Below, one piece after another: positions 36,461-47,281 of a stretch of DNA of 64,000 nucleotides; position 1 is the first letter of the stretch, and every line of letters starts with the position of its first letter. Source of the DNA: Tachypleus tridentatus. Its lineage: Eukaryota > Arthropoda > Merostomata > Xiphosura > Limulidae. Position numbers and translations under genes: made by a program. The DNA lies in contig NC_134829.1 in the NCBI RefSeq assembly GCF_004210375.1, positions 29,900,034-29,964,033 of the forward strand, read 5' to 3'. The notes beneath the pieces were generated by a model. It saw nothing but the letters and a program-made list of their open reading frames with translations. It was not told the origin of the DNA and made no database searches.

Positions 36461-36623
36461 TAAAACTGTGCTTACCACAACTTTTTACAGATTTCCATTC
36501 AATAAAGTGTTTTGTGTCAGTTTACCAGGTATTCACTTTGTGGAAGAGAAAGGTAAACACTAAATACAGCATGTGAAGATACTGTAAATGTACATTTCAG
36601 AAGTTCTAGAGGTCATGTAAATA

Positions 36624-36863
36624 CAGGGTGTTCAGAAAGTTACTGTGCACTTATATATTTATTACCAGACATGTTTCAATACAGAATACAGGAGGTAAAT
36701 ATGAATGACAATTATAAACAATGTTAAAAGTGACCCCCGTTGGCATCAATACAGGCCTGGATCCTTCTTATTTTGTTTATAAACACCGCTATCAGTTGCT
36801 GGCTTGAAATAGACTGAATAAAATATGATTACAAAACTGAACAGTCACTTTCCGAACACCCTG
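36624..36863 (+). mobile_element. Tc1/mariner-type MITE, copy 1
   Basis: 240 bases flanked by TA (36622-36623 and 36864-36865), with inverted ends CAGGGTGTTCAGAAAGTTAC and CAGGGTGTTCGGAAAGTGAC. On the minus strand it keeps AVFINKIRRIQACIDANGGH and F, which looks like the last codons of a mariner-type transposase. It is therefore a deletion derivative rather than an unrelated passenger. A second copy lies at 44719. Confidence 0.88.
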
Positions 36864-38007
36864 TATAATGTTAACTGAATTATAGATGAAAGTATTTGTA
36901 TTCTTCACATTAACATCACCAATGGTCTGATCTCATAAACATTCAGTTGAACTAGTTGAACTTGAAATATTCTTTACATGATGAATGAATTTTGTTAATG
37001 CATAACCTATAATAACCCTGGTATTAGTAACAACATTAATATCATGTGTTTGTAATGAAACAGTTTACATTTCTCTCTTGAGTCCAAGATGACTTCATTA
37101 TGAACTTGTATTAACTTCTGTCTTACTTTATAGAAGTAGAGTTAAAGAAAAGGTTAAAACTAAAGAAGTCTGTGTACAGAACCGACTGGTTCTAAACAGC
37201 TTATATATGATCATTTTTTAAAAAAGCATTGGATAGTAAAAAATATTATTAGTAAATAACATGTTGACTGGCTAAATGAACAGTGAACAGTCACTGTTAC
37301 TGTCCATGTGTACTAAGGGCAGTGTGGCATAGCAATCATGTGGAAATTCCATAGACAAAAGCAAACTCTACATTATGCATTGTCTTGCTAGAAACAAGTG
37401 GTTTAACTCAATAAAGCAAAGGCTTATTAATGATGACCAATATTGCATGAATTAATAAAATGTACAATAAAAGATGTAACTAAACTAAGCTAGTTGATTA
37501 TTGTGGTAGTTAGTCGTCAGGTCTAAACCCTAGCCTGAACCAGCAGCACTCACCACTGTGAATCAATGTTCATTTTGACATTACTTGTATTCTGTATTCT
37601 TATAAAATTCTCCTTTAATATGGAACATAAATTATACTTAAAGAGAATTTGGTATAATGGTAAATAATCAGTTATAATTACACAACTACTCAAAACCAAA
37701 TATTAAATCAAGAGGTTGAAAACTGTATTCATATTATTAATGTATTAAAATTTTTTTTTACAAACTGTTTCCTTGTTTGTCACATAACTTCCTATATTTA
37801 GCAATGTAATAGCTGCATATTCCTGGCATTTTAAATAAATACTATTTGTAGTTAAGTTCATTACTCAAAATAAAACAACCCTGTTCAGTACCAGTTCATT
37901 CCACAGACACCATAATGATATTGAAGACATCACTGACTTTCTGAATTTCACTTTCATGCAATTATAAAGGTTTTGGTTTATTAAACTTTAATATGCTTTC
38001 TATATCA

Positions 38008-38070
38008 CAACAACCATGCTTATGTCCACTCAGACTGGTTCAGTTACTTTTATAAAACCTTTTCACAAGA
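38008..38070 (-). pseudogene. Possible PSMA7 exon D remnant
   Basis: A weak nucleotide resemblance to the codons for PRLYQTEPSGTYHAW appears here, broken by several small indels. It lies in the expected place between exons C and E. No splice sites are convincing. I would not call it without its neighbours. Confidence 0.3.
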
Positions 38071-38117
38071 CATGTTATTATCTTACCTGTTAAACTCACT
38101 GTAACATATCAGCTAAT

Positions 38118-38136
38118 CACACACACACACACACAC
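38118..38136. repeat. (AC)n microsatellite
   Basis: About nine AC repeats. Shorter CA/TG runs are at 51166-51178 and 58618-58631. Confidence 0.9.
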
Positions 38137-38382
38137 TAGCTGGCTTCAGGCTTTCTTTCTCTATTTTTTTTTTTTTTTCTGAAATTCATTTTGACTTGTG
38201 CTCACTTGGTTGCCTATATTTATACATGATTTATGGAGGCCTTGAACTTTCTATTAACTATGAAAGTAACACTATAATGTAACAATATTCACTTCAAGTA
38301 ACAAGAAAAATATCAAAGATTTGAATAAGTTATCATTAATAATACTACAACAATTGAACAGTATATGTTGTGTATGCTGTTA

Positions 38383-38470
38383 GACGAGTTATCTCCTCTA
38401 CGGCACTGAATAGGTTAAACCTAAAATATGTACATGCATAATATCCAATTTCAACAAATTTCAACTGTCA
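38383..38470 (+). repeat. Second copy of piggyBac end plus PSMA7 exon/intron junction
   Basis: About 85 bases from GACGAGTTATCTC onward match 41187-41272 at roughly 90% identity in the same orientation. The match covers a piggyBac terminus (GGCACTGAATAGG), the TTAA, and then the flanking PSMA7 intron (CCTAAAATATGTACATGC and onward). It therefore contains both transposon and host sequence, so it is a copied junction rather than a simple transposon end. Confidence 0.75.
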
Positions 38471-38579
38471 TTCTCAAAAGTAAATAATTAAATATTAATT
38501 ATGAAATAAACTGACCAATAACTGTTAAAGTCTTGTACATCGAAGAAAAACAAAACAAAAAACTACTCTTCTTAAAATA

Positions 38580-38685
38580 CTAAAACTCACAAATGAACAA
38601 TGTGTTATAACACACAATTAAAATCTTTATTTAAAGTATTGATTCTAATTGTGTGTTATAGAATGTTCATTTGTAGATTTTAATC
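38580..38685. repeat. Imperfect long hairpin
   Basis: Arms ACAAATGAACA...TATAACACACAATTA (38589-38620) and the near-complement (38646-38676) could pair over about 30 bases with a 25-base loop. No flanking duplication was seen. It may be a small palindromic element. Confidence 0.65.
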
Positions 38686-38971
38686 ATTTAAATATGTGAA
38701 CAAGTTCAAGTTTGGACTGTTTAATACTCTTTTCCTTCTCTAAGAGCTTAAGAAAATTCTGAATAGTGGAAATGACTTAACTTTTATTTTTATTTAATTC
38801 ATTTTGTATAACATCAATAAAACTATGATGGTGAGTGAACCCAACAAAAAACTTATTTTCTTACACTTTAACATTAAATTGCTACAATATTCAAACAAAA
38901 ATTAATTTTTTATTTGTATTTACTGAGTAGTAAACAGATGTATTCTCAGGCAAAGTAAAACTTATTCATAC

Positions 38972-39094
38972 CTGTTTCAATTCTGCTACGTCTAATGTAA
39001 CATATTTTAGGGTTTCTGGATCTTTTACAGTTAATTTGTGACTTTAACATTCAACTCTTGCCCCCTCTATCAGTATTCTTGCAACTGCATTTAA
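38972..39094 (-). pseudogene. PSMA7: PSMA7 pseudogene exon C, main part
   Basis: The frame reads NAVARILIEGARVEC, a stop, then SHKLTVKDPETLKYVTLDVA and ELKQ, with donor CAG|GTATGA at 38971. It aligns with [20 protein letters not shown] and VEDPVTVEYITRYIASLKQ of PSMA7. The Gln after VEC is now TAA. The first six bases of this exon (GTTTAA with acceptor TTTTAG) lie 2.1 kb away at 41224-41219, on the far side of the piggyBac element. Removing one TTAA copy rejoins the exon in phase. Confidence 0.92.
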
Positions 39095-39588
39095 CCTGTT
39101 GACTGCCAAGTATTTCAGCTGCTATGGCAGCTCCTACACCAGGTTTTTTTTCAGCAAAATTTAGTAATTTTTAAAACAAAGGAAATAAGCAGCAAATACT
39201 ATTTTTTCTCTAAGCCAAACTTATAGTAGTACACAAAATAAAGAAATATGTACAAAACATGAAACAATAATGCACAGAATGTCATATTTGGATATTGAAA
39301 TAATGACACATTTAATAATTCACTTTCGTGTGAAATGTTTTGAAGAAGGGGTCAACACAAAGAGCCACTTTGCAATTAATACATTCATATCTGCTTTCCC
39401 TCCTCGTGGATTTGTCAGAGCACACTTTACACTTTCTAGTTGGGTACTTATTCTTTTCTATTTGGAGAATTAGTGTTGGGAAGTGATGTTCTACGAGGCG
39501 AAGGGGGTTTTCCAAGGAAGGCCGGCCTCTGGTGGATTTTGGGTGCTGGGTGTGGTAATATTCAATCAGGGTATGGATGACACCAAGT

Positions 39589-40164
39589 CTAAACTCCAGG
39601 AGAGAGGTTGTTTCCCAGTGATTTGTAAACTACCAAAGCATTGTACACTGCTATATCCATCATGTGAAAAAATACTTTTTTGTACTGCTTGACAGCCTTG
39701 CGCATACTCGGATAAGCATGCAACACACTGTCACACGAGTCAACCATATAACAATTGTAATCAATGATACATTTTGGTTTTACAATAGCTGCATCAGTAG
39801 CACGGTTGATCTTTCCAGTGTTTTGCATGGTATTATCATGTATTGTATTCAACATGAAAATGTCCCTCTTATCCTTCCAATGAAGAACACCAATGCTGTC
39901 TTTTTGTGCCACTTCCATTTCTCCCCTTTGGATATTTGCAAAACATTTCGGCATCCCAATTCGATTTTTCATTACTGACTCACACAAATAGGTGTCATGA
40001 TCAAGCAATGACTTTGCTAGAGTGGGACTTGCAAAAATACGATCCAAATAGAGCTTATAATCTTGTCCAAACAATGGTTCCATCAATGGGCATACAACAC
40101 TTTTGCCCTGTCTGCCCTCTTTAGTGCTGTACTGCCCCAGTATAGATGAAAAAGTCCCAAACAC
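39589..40164 (-). pseudogene. piggyBac transposase, middle part
   Basis: This frame holds LFGQDYKLYLDRIFASPTLA, then MKNRIGMPKCFANIQRGEME, DKRDIFMLNTIHDNTM, and MVDSCDSVLHAYPSMRKAVK to MMDIAVYNALVVYK. These are the second half of the DDE_Tnp_1_7 domain (the D-x-Y tail segment before the helical end). It is out of frame with the upstream part near 40.1-40.2 kb. The Cys-rich end is in yet another frame below 39515. Confidence 0.88.
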
Positions 40165-40246
40165 AGCCTGTTACACTTTCACATAGTTCATAACTTTTGA
40201 CTCCAAACCTAGCCCTTTTAGATGGAATGTACTGTTGAAATCCCAG

Positions 40247-41068
40247 TCAACCCTTCCACAGTATTAAAGATTCATCAATACAAACATGTTTGTTTCGTGC
40301 ATATGTGGTTCTAAATATTTCCTGTAAATAGTCAATAATGGGCTGTATCTTGTGCTGTCCTTGATCAACAATATTTTCCTGGGTATTGTCAGCAAAGTGC
40401 AGCATCGATAGCAGCAAAAGAAACCTGTATTTTGACATGCACTGACCAAGCATGGGTGTGGCAAGCAAAGGGTCAGTACTGAAGTACATGGAAATAGTCG
40501 GTTTTCTTTCTATGCCCATTATCATTATCAGACCCATACATTCATAAATTTCCTTCTCATTAGTTGGCTTCCATGATTTTGCTCTAGAATGTTCCTCCAA
40601 ATCAGTGCGGGCCATCACAGTTTCTGCATATTTACTGGTCTCTGTTACAATATGGTTAACAATTGTGGGAGGGAAGAACTTTTGAAAACAATGAAAGGGC
40701 TTTGAGTCTTGGCTCAAATCATTGTACTGGACACTATGATTTCCTGAGAAGGGGTTTATAATTGGAGCAGCAAAAGATTCAGCATTCCAATCATTGTCAT
40801 TAGGGCACTTTTTCTTGGAACTGTTCTTACCACGACTTGCAATTTTACGTTTACTCCCTGGTGTTATCGCCCGTTTACCAATGCTGGATGATGGCCAGTT
40901 ATCATCTTCACTGACATCTGAGCCTTGTATTTCCATATTTTTCAAAGAATCTTCAAAATCCGAATCTTCTGAATTGCCATTGCAATCTTCAAACTCCGAA
41001 CCAAGTTCAAAATAAAACTGTAATGCTTCATCATTTTGTAACTTTTTCGTGACGCCATTTTGGATCAA
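40247..41068 (-). pseudogene. piggyBac transposase, N-terminal two-thirds
   Basis: This is a 273-codon open frame starting at ATG 41068. Residues 1-100 are acidic and Ser/Lys-rich. From about residue 110 it is the conserved piggyBac core (PFSGNHSVQYNDLSQDSKPF, then NEKEIYECMGLIMIMGIERK). It reaches CIDESLILWKG, which contains the first catalytic Asp of the family, and stops there. PGBD4-like proteins run to about 580 residues, so this is the front half. The remaining parts follow downstream in other frames. Confidence 0.9.
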
Positions 41069-41285
41069 AAGTTAAACAATTTGTAAGTAAGTCATATGCA
41101 TGTATGGTGCTGACATTTAGCATTGGAGTTGGGTATTATTGAGAACGAATTAACTCATCTGTGGCACTGTGTTACTGATCAGCTTGGATGAGTTATCTTG
41201 TCTATGGCACTGAATAGGTTAAACCTAAAATATATACATGCATAATATCCAATTTCAACAAATTTCCTTGTCAACTATCAGTATA

Positions 41286-43309
41286 TCATAATAATTTTGA
41301 TGCCACAAAAAAATAGAATTAACATAGCTTGCAGACATTTTAATACTTGGTCCAAAAAACATTATAACATTACTCAAAGTGTTTATGTATGTGGATATAG
41401 GCTTAAGTCTGTATCTGAAAGACTACAGTTTTGCAGTTTAAAACAATCTTTATTTTTGTATCGTTCAAGTGCATCATTTGACAAAATATGAAGTTGTATA
41501 TAGCAAAGAAATAACCACAATCTTGTAAATTATAAAACTGTGAAAACAGCACAAAAAGGTAAAATAAAGAAGCTTAATACTCATAATATTCAAGTAAAAT
41601 ATTAACCCCATAATATATCATTAATAATCTTAACACTTACATAATCTTAAAGTATCAGTTTAATTGCACTGAGCTTAAAAACTGTAAATGCTTTGACAGG
41701 AGGAAATAAAAAAGATAAAAATTAACAAAACATATTGTTCTGGGTCAACTTGAGACCTACTGGTCTATTCCGACTGTACCATCTTCTAAATTAAATTAAG
41801 ATAGTTTTTAAAAATCTTAAACCAGCCCTTATCATTCATGTACTTAAGCCTTTTCATAAACTCACTTAAATTTACTGCTTCTACAAACATCCAAAGGAAA
41901 CCCATTCCAACATTAGTCTACTTGCAATCAAGGATTGGAAATGACATATACAGACCTACTGAACTACAATAAAATCTCATGCATACACAGACAAAGTAAA
42001 CTGAGGTAAAAAAATAATTATACTTCATTATTTCAGTTTCTAATTTTTAAGAAGAAATAATTCAACAATAACAAATTACAATAATGGATTTAAATATGAA
42101 GTGAAACAAGTTTGGGAATGTTTAAAAATAAACTGCTCTCCATTTAGGTTAGGTGTATTCCAAAGAAAAGAAATGAAAAAAAACAGGAAACTGTTAAGAG
42201 GGAATATACAACCTAACTTACTTGATATTGTGATAAAAAAGAAAATCATATAATACCTTATGGACTTGCATGAAACAGCTGGTTAATTATGTTAAAACTA
42301 ACAGCAACAGTTTCTCTTAGAATGTTAAAATGGGGAAGGATTCCTTAGAAAATGATATTAAGTTTTGTTTCTAAGCCTATGAGATGGTTGAGCTTTTAAA
42401 TTATTTTCTAGTTTTACAATCAGTTAACTGAATTAAATATATATTAATCTCTTGATGGTAAAAAGCAAGACTTATATTAAAAACAAAGTACCAAACTTTT
42501 TCCTAAGGTTTTAGAGGAGGTCAAAGATTGCAATGGCTAAGGGATTATCTTAAGGTTTACAAGGTTATCTAGGTGATTATAGAATAAAAACCTGATTTAT
42601 TATGAATGAAACAGGTTGATAAGACATAAGTAAGATTTAGAAAAAGAAGACTTTCACTTTTCTAATGGTTGATTATTTATAGAGAAGTTTGAAAAGGAGA
42701 ATGTAAATTTCCTCAAAAATAAATGGTGGTTGTAAGTTTTTCTCATGGAAGAGTACACAGAAACAACCGTGAAAGACCAAAAGGTCTCTAGTTGTCTGTA
42801 GGTTAAGAATAAAAATGAACAATTCACATTAAGTTATAACCAAATAAAAATTAAAGTGGCCAGGCTATCAAACACAAATTTATTTTCTACAAAAAAAGGA
42901 TAAAAACAAACCTGTTATTAGAACAATAAAAAGACTGGTTTCACTACTAGTTCCAATGAGGGTATAAAAGAGATCCAACACTTTCTGAATAATAGAATGG
43001 TGACTTTAAAGCAGTGTTACATTAAATAGAAGTTAGAAATGTACTTTAAATAGAACAGACAAATATGCTTATCTAATAAAGCAAATCTTATAAAATGTTT
43101 AATAACTGAAGGTAGAAAACTCAGGGAAGTATATTCATCTTCACACAGAATATTGATGTTTGAAATCTAAAACAAAGCTGCAATTTGTTATCCATGCAGA
43201 ATTAGATCATAGAAAACAACTTAATATATCTGGGCAGTTTACCAAAAGTGAAAATTACCTGTTGCGTAAGTATATAAACATTATAGATATTTTTAGGACT
43301 CAGACTTAC
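41286..43309. other. PSMA7 pseudogene intron
   Basis: AT-rich intron with small LINE-tail-like fragments near 41.75 and 42.77 kb (CCAAAAGGTCTCTAGTTGTC). No exon was recognised. Confidence 0.45.
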
Positions 43310-43430
43310 CTGTAAATTCATTAATATATATTCATCAAGAAGACATATTTTTCAGACTGTTCATTCTTCTTGTAGTTCCACAACAGACTTCTTAACAACA
43401 GCCAGAACAACTACGGTATTTCCTCAAACA
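43310..43430 (-). pseudogene. PSMA7: PSMA7 pseudogene exon B
   Basis: The frame reads GNTVVVLAVVKKSVVELQEE, then a stop, TV, a stop, and KICLLDEYILMNLQ, and ends at CAG|GTAAGT. It aligns with [33 protein letters not shown] of PSMA7. Both later stops are TGA at Arg (CGA) positions. A third TGA at the start of the exon also replaces an expected Arg. The last codons show a one-base loss relative to the family. Confidence 0.9.
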
Positions 43431-44718
43431 CTGAGCTACATTCTAGTAAAAGATGTATTCATTAAATCAAAACTTTTTTTCTCCAAATAATAACAATACA
43501 TTTTGTTTGAAAAATGGATGGGAGATGTTAGTTCTTTCACATGTAGTTTCTATGAGTGTTACATATTCCAAGGAATAACTATGTAGCAAATGATAAAGTT
43601 AAATATATTTAAAGTTAGTGTCTCAAGAAGAACAAAGTTAAATTATTAACATTCTGTAAACATGCACACCTTTTTGCAGCACTTATTGACTAGATTGTTA
43701 AAAATTAAATCTTTGGCAAAATGCAAGCATAATATATACCTGTTTAAAATTAATAAATAATAACCACAGTTTCTGTATTCAAACAAAGGCATTTAAATAC
43801 TGATTCTTACTGGTAGCTCCTGTGAAATTGAAAATAGTTTGACACAACTATGTCATAGTTAAGGTTTTGAAATATACGTTTTAAGTGTGTCATTTAGAAC
43901 TTTTGTTATTTTAAAATGGTAGAGTATCATAACATCTCTTATGAATCATTTCAGTAAAATTATTGTAATGAATCACACTATACACTAAAAGCAAAAGGGT
44001 TACCAGAACTTACTAAGTTTTCATGAAATGAAAATATGTAACACATATGACAAGTTTATTTCCAATAACACTGTATTACTTACATCATTTCCTAATCTCT
44101 CTTGTTACATGCCAAAATAACAGCTGTTAATGCTTCTGGTTGTAAACTCAGAAATATTTTATCATGTTTAATCAACTTAAGAAATCTGGGTTATTCTTAA
44201 ATCCATATACTAAGATAACAGTAAAAAACAATATCTATAACAACAGTATGATAATAAACAATTAAAAGTAATAAAATAAATATAATAAACATTTTACATA
44301 ATGCTGTAAAAATGTTAGAGAAAGTACTATCAGAAACAATACTGTGCATCTCACTTAGGGATTAGAAAAACACTAGTTGTTAGCTTCAATTTCAAGTACT
44401 GCTGTAGATTTACCGTTTGTGGAACTTCTTAGAAACTAAAGTACAGAACTCTAATAATTTTAAAGATAACAAATATTCAAACACATATTCAGATCGAAAA
44501 CACCACTAACATTAATTATAACAGTGAAAATTCTCAAATGATGACTTTATAATTTATAAAATATTAGTATTACATAATTTAAGATACTGATCTAAATTAT
44601 TTATAACTTATTGTATTATCTCAAAATAACAGGAACAGGTGAAACTAAATGAAGCGTTTTCTGAGGAAAGGTGCAATAATGATTAAAATTTAAATTACTA
44701 CTAGTAGTAATGCTACTA

Positions 44719-44956
44719 CAGGTTTTTCGGAAAGTCGCTGTGCACGTATATATTTATTAACAGACATGTTTCAATATAGAATACAGGAGGTAAATATGAA
44801 TGACAATTATAAACAATGTTGAAAGTGACCCCCGTTGGCATCAATACAGGCTTGGATCCTTTTTATTTTGTTTATAAACACTGCTATCAGTTGCTGTCTT
44901 GAAATAGACTGAATAAAATACGATTACAAAACTGCAGTGACTTTCCGAACACCCTG
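44719..44956 (+). mobile_element. Tc1/mariner-type MITE, copy 2
   Basis: 238 bases between TA dinucleotides (44717-44718 and 44957-44958), over 90% identical to the copy at 36624, with the same internal transposase tail. The left end is slightly altered (CAGGTTTTTCGGAAAGTCGC). It sits about 50 bases past the donor of PSMA7 pseudogene exon A. Confidence 0.88.
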
Positions 44957-45005
44957 TACAAATATTAGTTTTATTTGAAGTCCGTGTAACCAAAAGGCTA
45001 CTCAC

Positions 45006-45104
45006 CGCTGTTGATCACTTCTTAACTGCTTTTTGTGCATATTCAACCCTAAATAGGTGACCATCAGGTGAAAATACACTTCTAACACTACCATAAGCTG
45101 AGTC
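45006..45104 (-). pseudogene. PSMA7: PSMA7 pseudogene exon A (N-terminus)
   Basis: The frame reads [20 protein letters not shown], then K, a stop, then STAV, followed by a GTGAGT donor at 45005. Proteasome alpha subunits carry the near-invariant [20 protein letters not shown] start. Here the Gly codon after KK has become TGA. The position of the initiator Met is occupied by a non-ATG codon. Length is 99 bases, exactly as expected for 33 codons. Confidence 0.9.
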
Positions 45105-46009
45105 TCTTATAATATACCTCTTAAAAATTAGGAACCTGAAACATTAATACCATTATACTTTCAGGTTTGTAACTCTAGTGCCAACCTTACTCTCGCACGT
45201 TAATTGAATCGAGTCTTATGTAAACCTTGTGCTGCCCTCTCATGATAGAATATATAATTAACTTTATTTTTAAATAGTAGCCACCTCAGGAATGCAAATA
45301 CAAAAAGTTAAACACCACCAAAATTAATATATCTACTTTGTACGGGTTTCTATATGTCATAATATTTAACTGTGTTAAATCTGAATAATTCAATGTGTAT
45401 TTTAGTTTTTCATAATATCAGCTAGACTAATATGTAAGATTATTATTATTATTTCAAATATTAAACAGTGATAACTGCCTTGCCAAGTGTGATTGGTGTG
45501 ATTTATGAATCCTTACGTGAGACAATTCAACTTTGGTGCTCAGTAAAATCGATAATAAGACCCAGACTTAACAAATATTTTTAGTTAAAAGCTGAAAACA
45601 CTGCTGGTAGCGAGAGTATTCAACTGTTGATCTAGGGCAAACTGGCCAAAGAAGAATTTTGTAGCTTGCCTGTTATTCATAACTATTACACTTTATTGTT
45701 AATTGTAATTATTATTGTTGTACGTGAATCACGGAAAGCAAATGAACCGTATTACAAACACTGCAAAAAGAGCAATGCAATAGTAAAAACATTTGTTACA
45801 TAATATGAGTAGAACTCAACAACTCTGTTATTTACCAAAAGTGCATAAATCATTAGTAAAAATTCATTTCATGATGTTCACATATTCCACTTTTATCTAC
45901 AGCCTCAACACCTTTCTTGCTTTCTTTATTTCACCATAAAATACTTTTGTAAACACAATCAAAAATACATATTATTCTCTTCGACCCGTAAAGAAATGAA
46001 ATCATAAAA
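45105..46009. other. Region upstream of the PSMA7 pseudogene
   Basis: No promoter, exon or repeat was recognised. Confidence 0.5.
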
Positions 46010-46059
46010 TAAAATGACTTGCTTGCTTGTAATTAAGCACAAAGCCATATAATAAGCTA

Positions 46060-47281
46060 CACTACATAGCCAAAGGTATGTGGACACCCGACCATCACAT
46101 CTATATGTGTTTGTTGAACATCTCATTCCTAGACCAGGGGCATTAATATGGAGTTGGCCCCTCTTTCCTGCTATAACAGCCTCCACTCTTCTGGGAAGGC
46201 TTTTCACTAAATGTTGGAACATGGCTGTGAGGATTCGTCCCTATTCAGCCACAAGAGCATTAGTAAGGTCGGGCGAGAAGGCATGGTTTGCAGTCGGCGT
46301 TCCAATTCATTCCAAAGGTGTTCGATGGGGTTGAGGTCAGGGTTCTCTGCAGGCCAGTCAAGTTCTTCCACACCTACCTCGGCAAACCATGTTTTTATGG
46401 ACCTCGCTTTGTGCACATAGGTATTGTCATGCTGAAACAAAAAAGGGCCTTCCCCAAACTGCTGCCACAAACTTGGAAGCACACAATTTTCTAGAATGTC
46501 ATTGTATGCTGTAGCATTAAGATTTCCCTTTACTCTAGTCAAAACCATGACAAACAGCCCCAGACCTTTATTCTTTCTCCACAAAACTTTACAGTTGGCA
46601 CTATACATTCAAGCGGGTAGCGTTCTCCAAGCATCCGTCAAACCCAGATTCGTCCGTTAGACTGCCAGATAGTGAAGCATGATTTACCACTCCAGATAAC
46701 GCGATTTCACTGCTCCAGAGTCCCACGACAGTGTGCTTTACATCACTCCAGCCAATGCTTGACATTGCGCATGGTGATCTTGGACTTGTGTGCGTCTGCT
46801 CGGTTATGAAAACCTATTTTATTAAGCTCCCAACAACAGTTCTTGTGCTGACGTTGCTTTCAGAAGCAGTTTGAAACTCGGTAGTGAGTGTTGCAACTGT
46901 GAACAGACAATTTTTACACGGTACGCGCTTCAGCATTAGGGGGTCTCGTTCTGAGAGCTTGTGTGGCCTATCGCTTCGTGACTGAGCCGTTGTTGCTCCT
47001 AGACATGCCCACTTTACAACAACAGTACTTACAGTTGACCGGGGTTAGCTCTAGTAGGGCAGAAATTTGATGAACTGACTTGTTGGAAAGGTGGCATCCA
47101 ATGACAGCGCCACCTTGAAAGTCATTAAACTCTTCAGGACGACCCATTCTACTACTAATTTTGTCTACGGTGGTTGCAATGCTGTATGCTTGATTTTATG
47201 TACCTGTTAGCAATGGGTGTAGCTAAAATAGCCGAACCCAATAATTAGAAGGGGTGTCCAAATACTTTTGGCCATGTAGTA
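46060..47281 (-). mobile_element. Tc1-like transposon with both inverted ends
   Basis: Ends of about 29 bases (ACTACATAGCCAAAGGTATG and, inverted, ACTACATGGCCAAAAGTATT, both running into TGGACACCC) are flanked by TA at 46058-46059 and 47282-47283. The transposase is on the minus strand. An N-terminal recognition region lies near 47.1 kb. RVIWS-x2-SCFTIWQS lies near 46.7 kb. The 133-codon open frame at 46608-46207 holds NATAYNDILENCVLPSLWQQ, FQHDNTYVHKARSIKTWFAE and PDLNPIEHLWNELERRL, the second Asp and final Glu of the DDE triad. Several frame breaks upstream make it inactive. Confidence 0.93.
46207..46608 (-). pseudogene. Tc1 transposase C-terminal catalytic half
   Basis: The 133-codon frame covers the second catalytic Asp (QHDN) and the catalytic Glu (PDLNPIEH) of a Tc1-type DD34E transposase, spaced as expected. 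Its first Met is internal; homology continues upstream in other frames. The last 20 codons also depart from family sequence, indicating a shift near the end. Confidence 0.88.

Larger units (their letters stand above)
39091..41222 (-). mobile_element. piggyBac element with PGBD4-like transposase, nearly full length
   Basis: The element is bounded by TTAA at 39091-39094 and 41219-41222, the duplicated piggyBac target. The ends are imperfect inverted repeats (CCTGTTGACTGCC and CCTATTCAGTGCC read inward). The transposase runs on the minus strand. 41068-40247 carries an acidic N-terminus and a DDE_Tnp_1_7-type core with KPTISMYFSTDPLLATPMLG and YARNKHVCIDESLILWKG. A TGA follows where an Arg is expected. 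The frame continues through VCPLMEPLFGQDYKLYLDRI to about 39589. A Cys-rich C-terminus lies at 39515-39312 (KCKVCSD...YECINC...LC). At least one stop and one or two frame shifts make it inactive as read. It lies in PSMA7 pseudogene exon C. Confidence 0.93.
32718..45104 (-). pseudogene. PSMA7: Proteasome subunit alpha-4 (PSMA7-like) pseudogene with introns retained
   Basis: This is a decayed copy of the 20S proteasome alpha-4 subunit gene (Drosophila Pros-alpha4, human PSMA7). Recognisable exons on the minus strand are 45104-45006, 43430-43310, 41224-41219 joined across a transposon to 39090-38972, 34861-34691 and 32802-32718. A doubtful remnant lies near 38.01-38.07 kb. Together they cover most of the roughly 250-residue protein in the right order, and most keep GT/AG splice sites. 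Introns are present, so this is not a processed retrocopy. At least five in-frame stops stand where homologues have Gly, Arg or Gln codons. There are also small frame-breaking indels in three exons and no ATG in the start exon. A piggyBac element splits one exon. It is a duplicated (or unitary) pseudogene; whether a working PSMA7 exists elsewhere cannot be seen here. Confidence 0.9.
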
